NCBI GenBank assembly: GCA_023622765.1
Contig: JAMNYO010000085.1
Span: 62,001 to 126,000, forward strand
Source of the DNA: Bacteroidota bacterium
GTDB lineage: Bacteria > Bacteroidota > Bacteroidia > Bacteroidales > Dysgonomonadaceae
Length of the DNA stretch: 64,000 nt
Direction of reading: 5' to 3'
Shown: in pieces, positions 7,744 through 17,546 of the stretch
Numbering within the stretch: the first letter of the stretch is position 1
How the letters are laid out: each line of letters starts with the position of its first letter
The notes under the pieces: generated by a model
What the model saw: only the letters and a program-made list of their open reading frames with translations
What the model was told of the DNA's origin: nothing
Database searches by the model: none
Position numbers and translations under genes: made by a program

Positions 7744-10082
7744 CTTCTTTCCAGCTCTTCATTTAAAACGATGGACTCACCAGCTTTAAGTGGCAACTCC
7801 GCGGTTTTCCCTTGATAGCGGACGATTAGCGGCTGACCTGTCAACGAGTGAATTTTCACCCTGTGCAGTTGTCCATTTTGCCACTCTATATCGATTTCCG
7901 CGCCCCCTCGTGCTCGAAGACCGCTCACCCGCCCATTCTCCCAGTCGGCAGGCAGGGCTGGCAACAGCGTGATTTCGCCCCCGTGGGACTGCAAAAGCAT
8001 CTCGGCGATACCGGCAGTTCCCCCGAAGTTCCCGTCGATCTGGAACGGGGGATGGTCATCAAACAGGTTGGGCAGCGTGGACTTGCTCAACAACTCGTTC
8101 ACGTGGTGCAACGCGTTCTTGCCATCGCCCAGTCGCGCGTAAAAGTTGATGATCCATGCTCGGCTCCAGCCCGTGTGTCCCCCTCCTTTTTCCAGACGCC
8201 GGGCTATGGTCTGCTTGGCCGCTTCATAAAGGTCAGGGGTAGATGGGGTAATCTGCGTGCCAGGGTGCAACCCCACCAGGTGTGACATGTGGCGATGACC
8301 CGGCTCCGTCTCATCGTAATCATTTACCCACTCCTGTATCCCCCCTGTTTTCTCGGATACCTTCACGGAAGGCAACTCACTTAAAACAGCTTTCAAGGTA
8401 TCGGTAAAATCTTTGTCGATACCGAGACAGTCAGCCGAATGGATGCAGTTGTTAAACAGCTCCGTAATGATTTGCAGGTCGATGGTCGCCGCGTAGGTCA
8501 TATCAAACCTTTGCCCTGTTCCCGGCATAACGTATCGATTCTCCGGTGAATTGGAGGGTGCGGTAACCCATTGCCCCTCGTTATCCCTGATCAGAAAGTC
8601 CAGCACGAACTCCGCGGAGCCCTTCATGATCGGGTAGGCCAGCTCCCGCAGGTAAGTGAGGTCACCGGTGAACGCGAAGTGCTCGTACAACGCGAACGTC
8701 ATCCAGGGACCACCCATGGGAAACAGGCCCCAGATCCCGTCCATAACAGAAGTGCGACCAAAAACGTCCGTCAAGTGGTGCAGGGTCCAGCCACGTGCCC
8801 CATACATCTCACGTGCCGTGACACTACCCGGCCCCTGTAATTGCTCAAGAAAGCGCGACAAAGGGATTACCGTCTCGCTCAGGTTGCAGACCTCCGCCGG
8901 CCAGTAGTTCATCTGCAGGTTAATGTTGGTATGGTAGTCCGATCCCCATGGTGCCATAAAGTCCTGGCACCACACCCCCTGCAGGTTAGCGGGTAAGACG
9001 CCCGGGGCACGCGAGCTACCCATCAGCAGGTAACGCCCGAATTGAAAGTAAAGGGTGATAAGTTGCGGATCATAGGCGCCATCTTTCACGGCCTGCAAGC
9101 GCTTGTCGGTAGGCATGTCGGCATTAGCGCTTTTGCCGAGCTCCAGCGAAACCCGGTTAAACAGGGATTGATATTCCCGCGTATGCAACTTTTTTATGTT
9201 TTTGAACGTTTTGTTCCCCGAGCTCTCGATAATCTTACCGCAAATGTCACCGGGATCAATGGAACGGTCGAAGTTCAATTTTTCCAGGTTGTAATCGGTG
9301 GCCGCCGTTACCAACAGGGTCAGCTCATCGGCATTCTCCACCACCAGCGCATTGTCCTCCGTACGAATCGTACCCCCCTTGTGCACTGCTTTTAGGCGGG
9401 CTTCAAATTTCATGTGCCCTCCACCCGGACCCCGCAGTGCATCATCCAAGTCGACCACCTGTCCCGTCATGATCAGTCCATCACCTTCCGCCCTCGTTAA
9501 CGCGTCTTTTTCCCGCGTCAAGCTCACCTTCAAGCTTAAAGCCCCCTTTTTTGAGGCCTTCAAGTGAACCGCAACCAGGTTATTGGGTGCCGAAGCCAGT
9601 ACCTCACGAGTATAATCCACCCCCTCTATCTCGTATGTCACCCGACAAATGCCCGTGTTTAGATCCAACTCCCTGCGATAATGGCTACAAGGGCTCTCTC
9701 CAAACTCGAGCCACAGGTCGCCCAACGTTTGGTAAGAGCGAACACGGGGCGGTGTACCCACCATGTGCTCTTCGGCCAACGCGGTAGCCTCCAATATCTT
9801 GCCTTCAAGAATTAACCCCTGCACCTCTTTAAGGTATTTCAAGGAAGCGGGATTGTTGCTATTTATCGGCTTCCCGCTCCAGAGGCTCTCCTCGTTTAAC
9901 TGAACGCGCTCGGTAGCCGTTAGCCCAAAGACCATGGCCCCCAGTCGCCCGTTACCCACCGGCAAGGCCTCGTTCCACCTGTCAGCGGGCTGCTCATACC
10001 AGAGGATCAACGAGGAATCCCCCTTGGGTTGCTGACAACCTATCAGCAATAACAAACAACAGAAAACAGCTATTCGTCTCAT
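7740..10082 (-). CDS. GH95-family alpha-L-fucosidase, lipoprotein
   Basis: A full-length 780-residue glycoside hydrolase with lipobox LLIGC (Cys16), so probably membrane-anchored in the periplasm or at the surface. It would release alpha-1,2-linked L-fucose (some GH95 enzymes act on L-galactose) by inversion. The N-terminal beta domain starts [24 protein letters not shown]. The (alpha/alpha)6 barrel has [14 protein letters not shown] (N386, N388), NSPEN (E514) and [11 protein letters not shown] (D683), which I equate with the asparagine pair, general acid and aspartate of the characterised Bifidobacterium enzyme AfcA. It faces the GH18 gene tail to tail. A fucosidase beside an endo-glycosidase fits glycoprotein or milk-type glycan use. 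Confidence 0.93.
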   Translation of the reverse strand: MRRIAVFCCLLLLIGCQQPKGDSSLILWYEQPADRWNEALPVGNGRLGAMVFGLTATERVQLNEESLWSGKPINSNNPASLKYLKEVQGLILEGKILEATALAEEHMVGTPPRVRSYQTLGDLWLEFGESPCSHYRRELDLNTGICRVTYEIEGVDYTREVLASAPNNLVAVHLKASKKGALSLKVSLTREKDALTRAEGDGLIMTGQVVDLDDALRGPGGGHMKFEARLKAVHKGGTIRTEDNALVVENADELTLLVTAATDYNLEKLNFDRSIDPGDICGKIIESSGNKTFKNIKKLHTREYQSLFNRVSLELGKSANADMPTDKRLQAVKDGAYDPQLITLYFQFGRYLLMGSSRAPGVLPANLQGVWCQDFMAPWGSDYHTNINLQMNYWPAEVCNLSETVIPLSRFLEQLQGPGSVTAREMYGARGWTLHHLTDVFGRTSVMDGIWGLFPMGGPWMTFALYEHFAFTGDLTYLRELAYPIMKGSAEFVLDFLIRDNEGQWVTAPSNSPENRYVMPGTGQRFDMTYAATIDLQIITELFNNCIHSADCLGIDKDFTDTLKAVLSELPSVKVSEKTGGIQEWVNDYDETEPGHRHMSHLVGLHPGTQITPSTPDLYEAAKQTIARRLEKGGGHTGWSRAWIINFYARLGDGKNALHHVNELLSKSTLPNLFDDHPPFQIDGNFGGTAGIAEMLLQSHGGEITLLPALPADWENGRVSGLRARGGAEIDIEWQNGQLHRVKIHSLTGQPLIVRYQGKTAELPLKAGESIVLNEELERR

Positions 10083-10158
10083 TCTTTTTTAATTAAAATC
10101 TGACAGCAATACGCCATGCAGGTCCTCACCTCCTTCACCGATGTTGACCTTGGAGTAA

Positions 10159-10311
10159 CCGGGTATTCAAGCTCAATATCGCGGTAGAATGGATGATGAC
10201 CCGCTTACCAAAACATCCAACCACCTGTTATACTCCGATGACCAAGGTTCCACCTGGCACTACTCGGCCGTGGTCGCAGAGAACGACACCCTGGCGTTCA
10301 ACGAGGCGTAA
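10159..10311 (+). pseudogene. Remnant of a sialidase (BNR/Asp-box) gene
   Basis: The frame that begins after a stop at 10156-10158 encodes 50 residues ending at TAA 10309-10311. It contains NHLLYSDDQGSTWHYSAVV; SDDQGSTW is a perfect Asp-box (SxDxGxTW) of exo-sialidases, followed by a region like that before the conserved Glu of these enzymes (ending FNEA). Both the rest of the propeller and the catalytic arginines are missing, so this is a decayed piece. It ends 4 bp before the stop of the ATPase/DUF4143 gene on the other strand, whose arrival may have removed the remainder. On the minus strand, 10089-10160 could be another short remnant (about 24 codons ending 6 bp before the GH95 start), but I cannot name it. 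Confidence 0.6.
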
Positions 10312-10314
10312 AGC

Positions 10315-11457
10315 TTACGCGCCTATAAACGCTTCAAAGTTTGAGCGGGTAACTACCGTGTTGACATGGTTAGGGTATGCCTCTTTAAATGATGCAGGAA
10401 AATTCACTTTCCGCGCTTTCCACTTAAACTCGTAAGCATTGATAACCCCGTCGCTCTCTTCGACATAATCGATTTCCGCTCTATCGTGTGTACGCCAGAA
10501 ATAACCTCGGGCATAACGTCGCTGGTAGCTGTTATACTTGTATCGCTCCGAAATAAGAAAGTTTTCCCATAATGCTCCTTTATCGCCCCGAATATTGGGA
10601 AGAGCAAAGTTGCCAATGAGCACGTTACGAATGCCGTTGTCGTGAAAATAATATTTTTTGCCTTTCTTCAACTCGTTACGAAGATTACGACTAAAAGCGG
10701 GCAGCTTGAAAATCACGTAGCATTTCTCAAGCAGGTCTAGGTATTTTTCTACCGTGACAGAGTTGATGTTTCCCACCAGTCGAGCCAGCTCATTGTAGCT
10801 TACCTCTTGCCCCACCTGAAAAGCCAATGCTTGCAGGAGTTTTTCCAAGTGAGCCGATTTCCTTATACCCTCCAACCTTAAAATATCTTTGTAAAGGTAG
10901 CTGCTGGCCAACTCCACGAGGATATCTTTCTCCTCTCCCGGGTGATTAACGACATCGGGGTAAAAACCGTAAATCAACCGGGTGTCGAGCAGCCGCTTCG
11001 CTTCTAAACCGGTGGCGTGATTCACTGTCTCCTTATAACTGATGGGATAGAGATGAAAAGAGAGCTTCCTACCAGTAAGGGGTTCTTCCATCTTATCGTG
11101 CAGGTCAAAGGAAGATGAACCGGTCGCAATAAGCTGTATATCGGGACGGGTATCGTATATCAATTTTAGTTTTTTACCGATCTCGGGGATTTGTTGGGCC
11201 TCATCGATTACCACGAGCCTAGCGTTTACACCTATTAGTTGCAACAGTTGCGTACTGGTAACAGCATCGGTAAAGGCTTGTAAAACATCCGCCTCATCGG
11301 CGTTAAACCAGGTAGAAGGTGTGGAAACCTCGTTGACGAGCTGTTTTAACAGTGTTGTTTTACCAACCTGCCTAGCACCAAACAGTAGGATAATTTTTCC
11401 CTTGAAACACGCGGACAGCAGTTGGTTTAGTAACGTTCTTTGAATCATCTTTTCCAT
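10315..11457 (-). CDS. ATP-binding protein of the AAA_14 / DUF4143 family
   Basis: A 380-residue cytoplasmic protein. Walker A is GARQVGKT (27-34) and Walker B LVVIDEAQQ (D85, E86); LIATGSSSFDL is the sensor-like segment of this family. The C-terminal DUF4143 half holds a PD-(D/E)xK-like motif, EIDYVE with D329 and then E343-F-K345 in AYEFKWK. Genes of this type are scattered, often horizontally moved, and their function is not established; some are suspected toxin- or mobility-related. Here it is a single gene wedged between a sialidase remnant and a transporter, with its own promoter and a palindrome upstream. Confidence 0.88.
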   Translation of the reverse strand: MEKMIQRTLLNQLLSACFKGKIILLFGARQVGKTTLLKQLVNEVSTPSTWFNADEADVLQAFTDAVTSTQLLQLIGVNARLVVIDEAQQIPEIGKKLKLIYDTRPDIQLIATGSSSFDLHDKMEEPLTGRKLSFHLYPISYKETVNHATGLEAKRLLDTRLIYGFYPDVVNHPGEEKDILVELASSYLYKDILRLEGIRKSAHLEKLLQALAFQVGQEVSYNELARLVGNINSVTVEKYLDLLEKCYVIFKLPAFSRNLRNELKKGKKYYFHDNGIRNVLIGNFALPNIRGDKGALWENFLISERYKYNSYQRRYARGYFWRTHDRAEIDYVEESDGVINAYEFKWKARKVNFPASFKEAYPNHVNTVVTRSNFEAFIGA

Positions 11458-11578
11458 TTTTTATGCATTGGCCTGCTATTTACCTCTGGCTTCGCCATTA
11501 AGTTAGGAAGAAAACATTCAACGGGTATTCACCCTTGGTTTCGTTGACCAACTCAGCTAAAATTCTCTCTCCAGACCA

Positions 11579-11613
11579 CAAATATACCTAATTTTTTGAT
11601 TATAATCAAAAAA
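11579..11613 (-). promoter_or_regulatory. Promoter of the ATPase/DUF4143 gene overlapping a 22-bp palindrome
   Basis: Read on the minus strand, TTTG (11610-11607), a 20-bp spacer and TATATTTG (11586-11579) match the Bacteroidota promoter exactly; transcription should start near 11572, about 115 nt before the ATG. The sequence 11592-11613 is a perfect 22-bp palindrome (T6-GATTATAATC-A6) that covers the -33 element, so it is a candidate operator. A related half (TTTGATTA) recurs at about 11627-11634. The rest of the 499-bp gap 11458-11956 is AT-rich and holds no gene that I can see; a weak TAACTTTC (11870-11877) may belong to the next gene. Confidence 0.5.
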
Positions 11614-11956
11614 ATGGGCCTAAATATTTGATTACGATGAAAATATTTTTCATGCCACAACTCAAATGTAAAAATCCTTGTCTTTCTATCTTTCTCTACT
11701 TGGTGTCGCATGTACTATTTGAACTTACAAACTACACTATACGCCCGATGTTTTTGAAAAATAAAAGGAAATTGTCAACTTTTTTATTTAAGTTTGCGCT
11801 TTAAAAAAATGTTTGATGCAATTTTATATTTAATTCGCGTATTAATAAATGCTTGAGAAATATTTCACTTAACTTTCGCGAGTTTTAGCTTGAACGCAAG
11901 AGATACTTAGACAGAAACGTTAAGATTTTTTATAACCCTAAAACGAAAAGTAATCA

Positions 11957-13519
11957 ATGTTCAAAAGTCACCCTAAAGGTTTATTGGCTGCCGCCCTTTC
12001 GAATATGGGCGAACGTTTTGGCTATTACATTATGAACGCCGTACTGGTACTGTTCTTATGTTCTAAGTTCGGGTTGAGCGAACCCCAAAGCGGCTTAATC
12101 TACGCTATTTTCTATACCCTGATCTACGTGCTGAGCCTGCCGGGCGGGTACATTGCCGACAAGAGGCAAGATTACAAGGGAGTGATCACCTCGGGGCTGT
12201 TTATCATGGCCATCGGGTACGCGTTGCTCGCGATTCCCATTACCAGCACCTCCACGAACCTCGCTTGGTTACTGCCGTTCACCTGCGTTTCGCTGCTCAT
12301 TATCGCGCTGGGTAACGGGTTCTTCAAAGGCAACCTGCAAGCCATCGTGGGGCAGATGTACGACGACTTCGAGGCCGAAGCCGCGAAAAAGGGCCCCGAA
12401 GCGCTTAAAGAGGCGCAAGACAAAAGAGACGCCGGCTTTCAGATTTTCTACGTCTTTATCAACATCGGTGCCCTGGCCGCCCCGTTTATCGCACCCCTGC
12501 TCCGTAGCTGGTGGCTGGGCATGAACGATTTAACGTACAATGCTGCTCTACCCGAACTTTGCCACAAGTTTATCAACAGTGGTGGCAACCTGGTGGGGCA
12601 AGATATGCTGAACATCACCAGCCTGGTTAAAGAGGTGGGTGGCACGGTGGTGAATATGGAGTTCTGCCAAAGCTACTTGCAGATATTCAACGAAGGAATC
12701 CACTACTCGTTTATCGCGTCGGTGGTAATGATGCTTGTATCGGTAAGTATCTTCCTGGTATCCAAAAAGCAGTTCCCAACCCCGATTAAAAAGGTAGATA
12801 CCGAAGTGGTTCAATACACGGCGGAAGAAAAAGCCGCCATGGCCAAAGAGATCAAGCAACGTATGTACGCGCTCTTCGCGGTATTGGGGGTTGTGGTATT
12901 CTTCTGGTTCTCGTTCCACCAAAACGGGCAGTCACTCTCGTTCTTTGCACGCGACTTCGTGGTAACGGCAACCATTCCACCCGAGATATGGCAAGCAGTA
13001 AACCCGTTTTTCGTGATCACGCTGACCCCGATAATCATCGCTCTTTTTGCTTTCCTGGCACGAAGGGGCAAAAAGGTCTCCACGCCGCGTAAGATTGCCA
13101 TCGGTATGGGCATCGCTGCCCTGGCATACATCTTCCTGATGATCTATTCAGGCCAAAAGGGATATCCTTCGGCCTTGGATTTCAAGGCATTGGACGTAGG
13201 TGTCCAAAACGCCATGAAAGCGGGCCCGTGGGTACTTATCGTTACCTACTTCTTCCTTACCGTGGCCGAACTGTTTATCTCGCCACTGGGTATATCGTTC
13301 GTGACGAAAGTGGCACCGAAACACCTGCTGGGACTCTGCCAGGGACTCTGGCTGGGCGCCACCGCGCTGGGTAACCTCTTGATATGGATTGGCCCGCTCA
13401 TGTACAACGCGATGCCGCTGTGGCAGTGCTGGTTGGTATTCGCCGTGGTATGCTTCATCTCTATGGGGGTTATGTTTGGTATGGTGAAGTGGCTAGAAAG
13501 GATCACCGGTGATGATTAA
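11957..13519 (+). CDS. POT/PTR-family proton-coupled oligopeptide transporter
   Basis: A 520-residue inner-membrane MFS protein with 12-14 predicted helices, importing di- and tripeptides with protons. The family signature GGYIADKRQ lies in the loop after helix 2, and FFWFSFHQNGQSLSFFA is the helix 7 region. In helix 1 the usual ExxERF motif reads NMGERFGYY: the second Glu (E19) and Arg (R20) are kept but the first Glu is Asn16. That first acid takes part in proton coupling in studied POT carriers, so coupling may differ; I believe related Bacteroidales proteins share this. Monocistronic, closed by a terminator at 13573-13612. Confidence 0.92.
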   Translation: MFKSHPKGLLAAALSNMGERFGYYIMNAVLVLFLCSKFGLSEPQSGLIYAIFYTLIYVLSLPGGYIADKRQDYKGVITSGLFIMAIGYALLAIPITSTSTNLAWLLPFTCVSLLIIALGNGFFKGNLQAIVGQMYDDFEAEAAKKGPEALKEAQDKRDAGFQIFYVFINIGALAAPFIAPLLRSWWLGMNDLTYNAALPELCHKFINSGGNLVGQDMLNITSLVKEVGGTVVNMEFCQSYLQIFNEGIHYSFIASVVMMLVSVSIFLVSKKQFPTPIKKVDTEVVQYTAEEKAAMAKEIKQRMYALFAVLGVVVFFWFSFHQNGQSLSFFARDFVVTATIPPEIWQAVNPFFVITLTPIIIALFAFLARRGKKVSTPRKIAIGMGIAALAYIFLMIYSGQKGYPSALDFKALDVGVQNAMKAGPWVLIVTYFFLTVAELFISPLGISFVTKVAPKHLLGLCQGLWLGATALGNLLIWIGPLMYNAMPLWQCWLVFAVVCFISMGVMFGMVKWLERITGDD

Positions 13520-13572
13520 TCGTTAACAATGCGTAACGAAACCCAATAAAACAAAACTTGATTTTGCTTAAC

Positions 13573-13612
13573 AAAGTGAGAAAGAGGAACAACCCCTTTT
13601 TCTCACTTTTTT
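13573..13612 (+). terminator. Terminator of the peptide transporter gene
   Basis: AAAGTGAGAAA-GAGG (from 13573) pairs with CCCC-TTTTTCTCACTTT (to 13609) around a short loop, with mismatches only near the loop, and continues into a T run. It lies about 53 bp after the stop codon. Confidence 0.75.
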
Positions 13613-13721
13613 ATTGCGCCACACTCCTGTGCAAGAATATCAGCGTTTTAAGCCCAATCGATGCCCATTATCATTAAGTATCAGCACCTTCTCCAACATC
13701 CACCAATACAAAAGTTTTCAT

Positions 13722-13729
13722 TAACTTTG
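13722..13729 (+). promoter_or_regulatory. Promoter -7 element (TAACTTTG) of dnaE
   Basis: A full match to TAnnTTTG, placed 45 bp before the dnaE ATG. I see no good TTG at the -33 distance, so the call rests on the -7 box and its position. Confidence 0.4.
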
Positions 13730-13773
13730 CTTGCCTGCATATGTAGCATGTTCAGAAAATCAGTCAAGCAACT

Positions 13774-16700
13774 ATGAATTCAACCCTACTCCCTTTTGTA
13801 CACTTGCATGTACACTCCCAATACTCCACGTTAGATGGCCAGGCAAGTATCGAAGGCCTGATCGACAAAGCCTGGTCGGACGACATGAGGGCCATCGCGC
13901 TCACCGACCACGGGGCGATGTATGGGATCAAGAAGTTTTACAACTACGCGAAGGAGAAAAACGGGCCTTTCCACGCGGAGATAAAGCGACTTACAAAAGA
14001 GATAAAGACGTTGGAAGGTAACGGGGAGGCGGAAGAGAAGGTACCTCAGCTAAAGGAGCGACTGAAAGCCGAACAAGAGAAAATCTTTAAACCTATCATC
14101 GGGTGCGAATGTTACGTGGCCCGTAACGACCGTTTCACGAAGACAGACAAAGAGGATGGCGGCGGTTGGCACCTTATCGTGTTGGCCAAAAACCTGCAAG
14201 GGTACAAGAACCTGATTAAAATCGTTTCGAAAAGCTGGACGGAAGGGCACTACTACCGCCCCCGTATCGACAAAGAGTTGTTAGAGCAATACCGGGAGGG
14301 ACTGATCCTATCGAGCGCCTGCCTCGGGGGCGAAATTCCCCAAAAAATACTCAACGGCCAAATTGAAGATGCCGAGGAGACCCTACGCTGGTATAAAGAG
14401 CTATTTGGTGACGACTTCTACCTAGAACTGCAACGCCATCAAACAGACCGGCCGGATGCCGATACCACCACCTACGCCAAACAGGTAATCGTGAACAAAG
14501 AGTTGGTAAGGATGGCCAAAAAATATAACGTCAAGTTGATCGCGACCAACGACGTCCATTTCGAGAACGAGGAGGATGCTGACGCGCACGATCGGTTGAT
14601 ATGCCTCAGCACTAGCAAAGACCTGGACGACCCCGATCGGATGCGTTACACGAAACAGGAGTGGCTGAAAACCACGGCGGAGATGAACCGTATTTTCGCG
14701 GATATTCCCGAAGCGCTCACCAATACCCTCGAGATAGCCGATAAGGTGGAGTTCTACTCCATCGACCAGCCACCCCTAATGCCGTTTTACCCCATCGACC
14801 CCGAGTTTGGCACGGAAGAGGGTTACAGACAGAAGTTCAGTGAGCAGGACCTGATCGAGGAGTTCGGGGAGAAAACGTTCCACCGACTGGGTGATTACGA
14901 CAAAGTATTGCGGGTTAAGCTCGAGGCCGACTACCTGAAACACTTGACCATATTGGGGGCCAAAAAAAGATATGCCACCCCCCTTACTGATGAGATCATG
15001 GAGCGGCTACAATTTGAACTGGACACCATCAAAAACATGGGATACCCCGGGTACTTCCTAATCGTGCAAGACCTGATAAACGCCGCCCGTGAGATGGATG
15101 TAGCTGTCGGCCCCGGCAGGGGATCCGCGGCAGGTTCAGCCGTAGCTTACTGCCTGCAAATTACCGATATTGACCCCTTGAAGTACAACCTGCTGTTCGA
15201 GCGCTTCCTTAACCCTGACCGCATCTCAATGCCCGATATCGATATCGACTTCGATGACGAGGGAAGGGGCAAGGTGCTACGCTGGGTGACCCAAAAGTAC
15301 GGGAGCGAGAAGGTGGCACACATCATCACTTACGGCACCATGGCTGCCAAATCATCCATTCGTGACGTGGCGCGGGTGCATAAGCTACCCCTACCCGAAT
15401 CGGACCGGCTGGCTAAGCTGGTGCCCGACCGGTCGCCCGACGGGAAGAGAATCACGCTGAAAGAGGCGATAGAACTGGTACCCGAATTGAAAGAGGCTGC
15501 CAACAGCAGCGACCCCCTGGTGCGGGACACCTTGCGCTACGCTGATATGCTGGAGGGGAACGTGCGTAGCACCGGCGTACACGCGTGCGGGGTGATCATT
15601 GGGCAGAGCGATATCTCAGACGTGGTGCCCATCAGTACCGCGGAGGACAAGGAGACCAAGGAGAGACTACTGGTCACCCAGTACGAGGGGTCGGCAATCG
15701 AAGAGACGGGACTGATCAAGATGGACTTCCTGGGACTCAAGACGCTCTCCATCATCAAGGATGCGCTGGTAAACGTGGAGATTAACCGAGGCATCAAAAT
15801 CGATATCGACACCATCGATATGGAAGATGAGAGGACCTACCGCCTCTACTGCAACGGGCAAACCACCGGTACCTTTCAGTTCGAGTCGGCCGGTATGCAG
15901 AAATACCTCAAGGAGTTGCAGCCAAGCAAGTTCGAGGACCTAATCGCGATGAATGCGCTCTACCGCCCCGGTCCTATGGACTATATCCCGTCGTTCATCG
16001 CGCGCAAGCATGGCAAGGAGCCTATCAGCTACGATATTCCCATTATGGAGAAGTACTTGAGCGAAACTTACGGCATCACCGTCTACCAAGAGCAGGTGAT
16101 GTTGCTCTCGAGGCTGCTGGCGAATTTCTCGAGGGGTGAATCAGACACGCTGCGCAAGGCCATGGGCAAGAAGAGGTCGGAAGAGATGATGCCGCTGAAG
16201 AAAAAATTCTTAAAGGGCGGGAAAAAGAACGGGTACGACGAGAAGGTGCTGAACAAGATATGGGCTGACTGGGAGAAGTTCGCGCAGTACGCGTTCAACA
16301 AATCGCATGCCACCTGCTACTCTTGGGTGGCCTACCAAACCGCCTGGCTAAAGGCCAACTACCCGTCGGAATACATGGCCGCGGTGCTCTCCAACAACCT
16401 GAATAACATCACCGAGATCACCAAGTTCATGGACGAGTGCAAGGCGATGGGAATCAACGTGCTGAGTCCCGATGTAAACGAGTCGCACCTGAAGTTCTCG
16501 GTCAACCCAAAGGGAGATATTCGCTTCGGGATGGCTGGTATAAAGAACGTGGGGCAAACGGCCGTCATCGAGATTATTGAGGAGCGATCCCAAAATGGTC
16601 CGTTCAAGGATTCTTTTGACTTCGTGGAGCGGGTAAATCTCTCCATCTGTACCAAGAAGAACATTGAAGCATTGGCGCTGGCCGGTGCGTTCGACTCCCT

Positions 16701-17529
16701 ACCGGGCATTAGCCGGGAGCAGTTCTTCGCGACAGACAGCAAGGGGGAGCTGTTCCTCGATACCCTCATCCGGTACGGGAACATGTTCCAACAAGACAAG
16801 ATGGAGTCAATGGCCTCCCTATTTGGCGACGATTTCTCTCTCCAGATCGCACAACCCAAGCCTCCTCACGCCGAACGCTGGTCTGACCTCGAAAAACTGA
16901 ACAAGGAGAAGGAACTTATCGGTATCTACCTGTCGGCCCACCCGCTGGACGAGTACGGGTTTATCCTCAAACATGTCTGCAACGCAGACTCCCAGAAGTT
17001 ACAGGACCTGCCTGCCTTGAACGGGAAGAGGATCTCCTTCGGGGGTATCGTCACCACGGTACGTGAGGGCCAAACGCAACGGGGATCCCCCTATACCATC
17101 TTCAAGGTAGAGGACTACGTGGGCAGCTACGAACTGGCCCTATTCGGGGAGGATAGCGTGAACTACGGCAAATTTGCCCGCCCGGGGTTATCAATCTACG
17201 TGGAGGGAAACGTGCAACCCAAGCGGTACCGAAAAGATGAGTTAGAGATGAAGGTATCCTCGATCAGGCTCCTGTCAGAAGCGAAAGAGCAGCTGGTCAC
17301 GAAAATCACCCTGCATGTACCCCTTTCCGAGCTAAACGACAGCACCGTGACCGAATTATCCAACCTGGTGAAAAACAATTCCGGCCATTCGTTGTTATAT
17401 TTCCACGTCGTGGATGAGAAGGGCGGCACGAGCGTGAACCTCTTCGCGAGACAGGAGAGGGTGCTGGTGGATAAACGCTTCATCGACCACCTGACGAACT
17501 ACTTACAAATAGATTTCACCATCAACTGA
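13774..17529 (+). CDS. dnaE: DNA polymerase III subunit alpha
   Basis: A complete 1251-residue replicative polymerase of the DnaE1 type. The N-terminal PHP domain starts FVHLHVHSQYSTLDG with an intact HxH metal motif. The palm carries GPGRGSAAGS and MPDIDIDFDDEGRG with the catalytic Asp pair near residues 490 and 492; MDFLGLKTLSII and MNALYRPGPMDYIP are typical alpha-subunit blocks. The helix-hairpin-helix region (YNKSHATCYS-like AFNKSHATCYSWVAY is just before it) and the OB-fold (RISFGGIVTTVREGQT) end the protein; no separate exonuclease is fused. It is followed 17 bp later by a thioredoxin gene, so the pair may be co-transcribed. Confidence 0.98.
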   Translation: MNSTLLPFVHLHVHSQYSTLDGQASIEGLIDKAWSDDMRAIALTDHGAMYGIKKFYNYAKEKNGPFHAEIKRLTKEIKTLEGNGEAEEKVPQLKERLKAEQEKIFKPIIGCECYVARNDRFTKTDKEDGGGWHLIVLAKNLQGYKNLIKIVSKSWTEGHYYRPRIDKELLEQYREGLILSSACLGGEIPQKILNGQIEDAEETLRWYKELFGDDFYLELQRHQTDRPDADTTTYAKQVIVNKELVRMAKKYNVKLIATNDVHFENEEDADAHDRLICLSTSKDLDDPDRMRYTKQEWLKTTAEMNRIFADIPEALTNTLEIADKVEFYSIDQPPLMPFYPIDPEFGTEEGYRQKFSEQDLIEEFGEKTFHRLGDYDKVLRVKLEADYLKHLTILGAKKRYATPLTDEIMERLQFELDTIKNMGYPGYFLIVQDLINAAREMDVAVGPGRGSAAGSAVAYCLQITDIDPLKYNLLFERFLNPDRISMPDIDIDFDDEGRGKVLRWVTQKYGSEKVAHIITYGTMAAKSSIRDVARVHKLPLPESDRLAKLVPDRSPDGKRITLKEAIELVPELKEAANSSDPLVRDTLRYADMLEGNVRSTGVHACGVIIGQSDISDVVPISTAEDKETKERLLVTQYEGSAIEETGLIKMDFLGLKTLSIIKDALVNVEINRGIKIDIDTIDMEDERTYRLYCNGQTTGTFQFESAGMQKYLKELQPSKFEDLIAMNALYRPGPMDYIPSFIARKHGKEPISYDIPIMEKYLSETYGITVYQEQVMLLSRLLANFSRGESDTLRKAMGKKRSEEMMPLKKKFLKGGKKNGYDEKVLNKIWADWEKFAQYAFNKSHATCYSWVAYQTAWLKANYPSEYMAAVLSNNLNNITEITKFMDECKAMGINVLSPDVNESHLKFSVNPKGDIRFGMAGIKNVGQTAVIEIIEERSQNGPFKDSFDFVERVNLSICTKKNIEALALAGAFDSLPGISREQFFATDSKGELFLDTLIRYGNMFQQDKMESMASLFGDDFSLQIAQPKPPHAERWSDLEKLNKEKELIGIYLSAHPLDEYGFILKHVCNADSQKLQDLPALNGKRISFGGIVTTVREGQTQRGSPYTIFKVEDYVGSYELALFGEDSVNYGKFARPGLSIYVEGNVQPKRYRKDELEMKVSSIRLLSEAKEQLVTKITLHVPLSELNDSTVTELSNLVKNNSGHSLLYFHVVDEKGGTSVNLFARQERVLVDKRFIDHLTNYLQIDFTIN

Positions 17530-17546
17530 AAATAAAACAATAGCGT

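Noticed and set aside
10193-10435. 80-codon plus-strand frame over the fucosidase-ATPase gap
   Set aside because: It is in a different frame from the Asp-box remnant and runs into the ATPase gene on the other strand.
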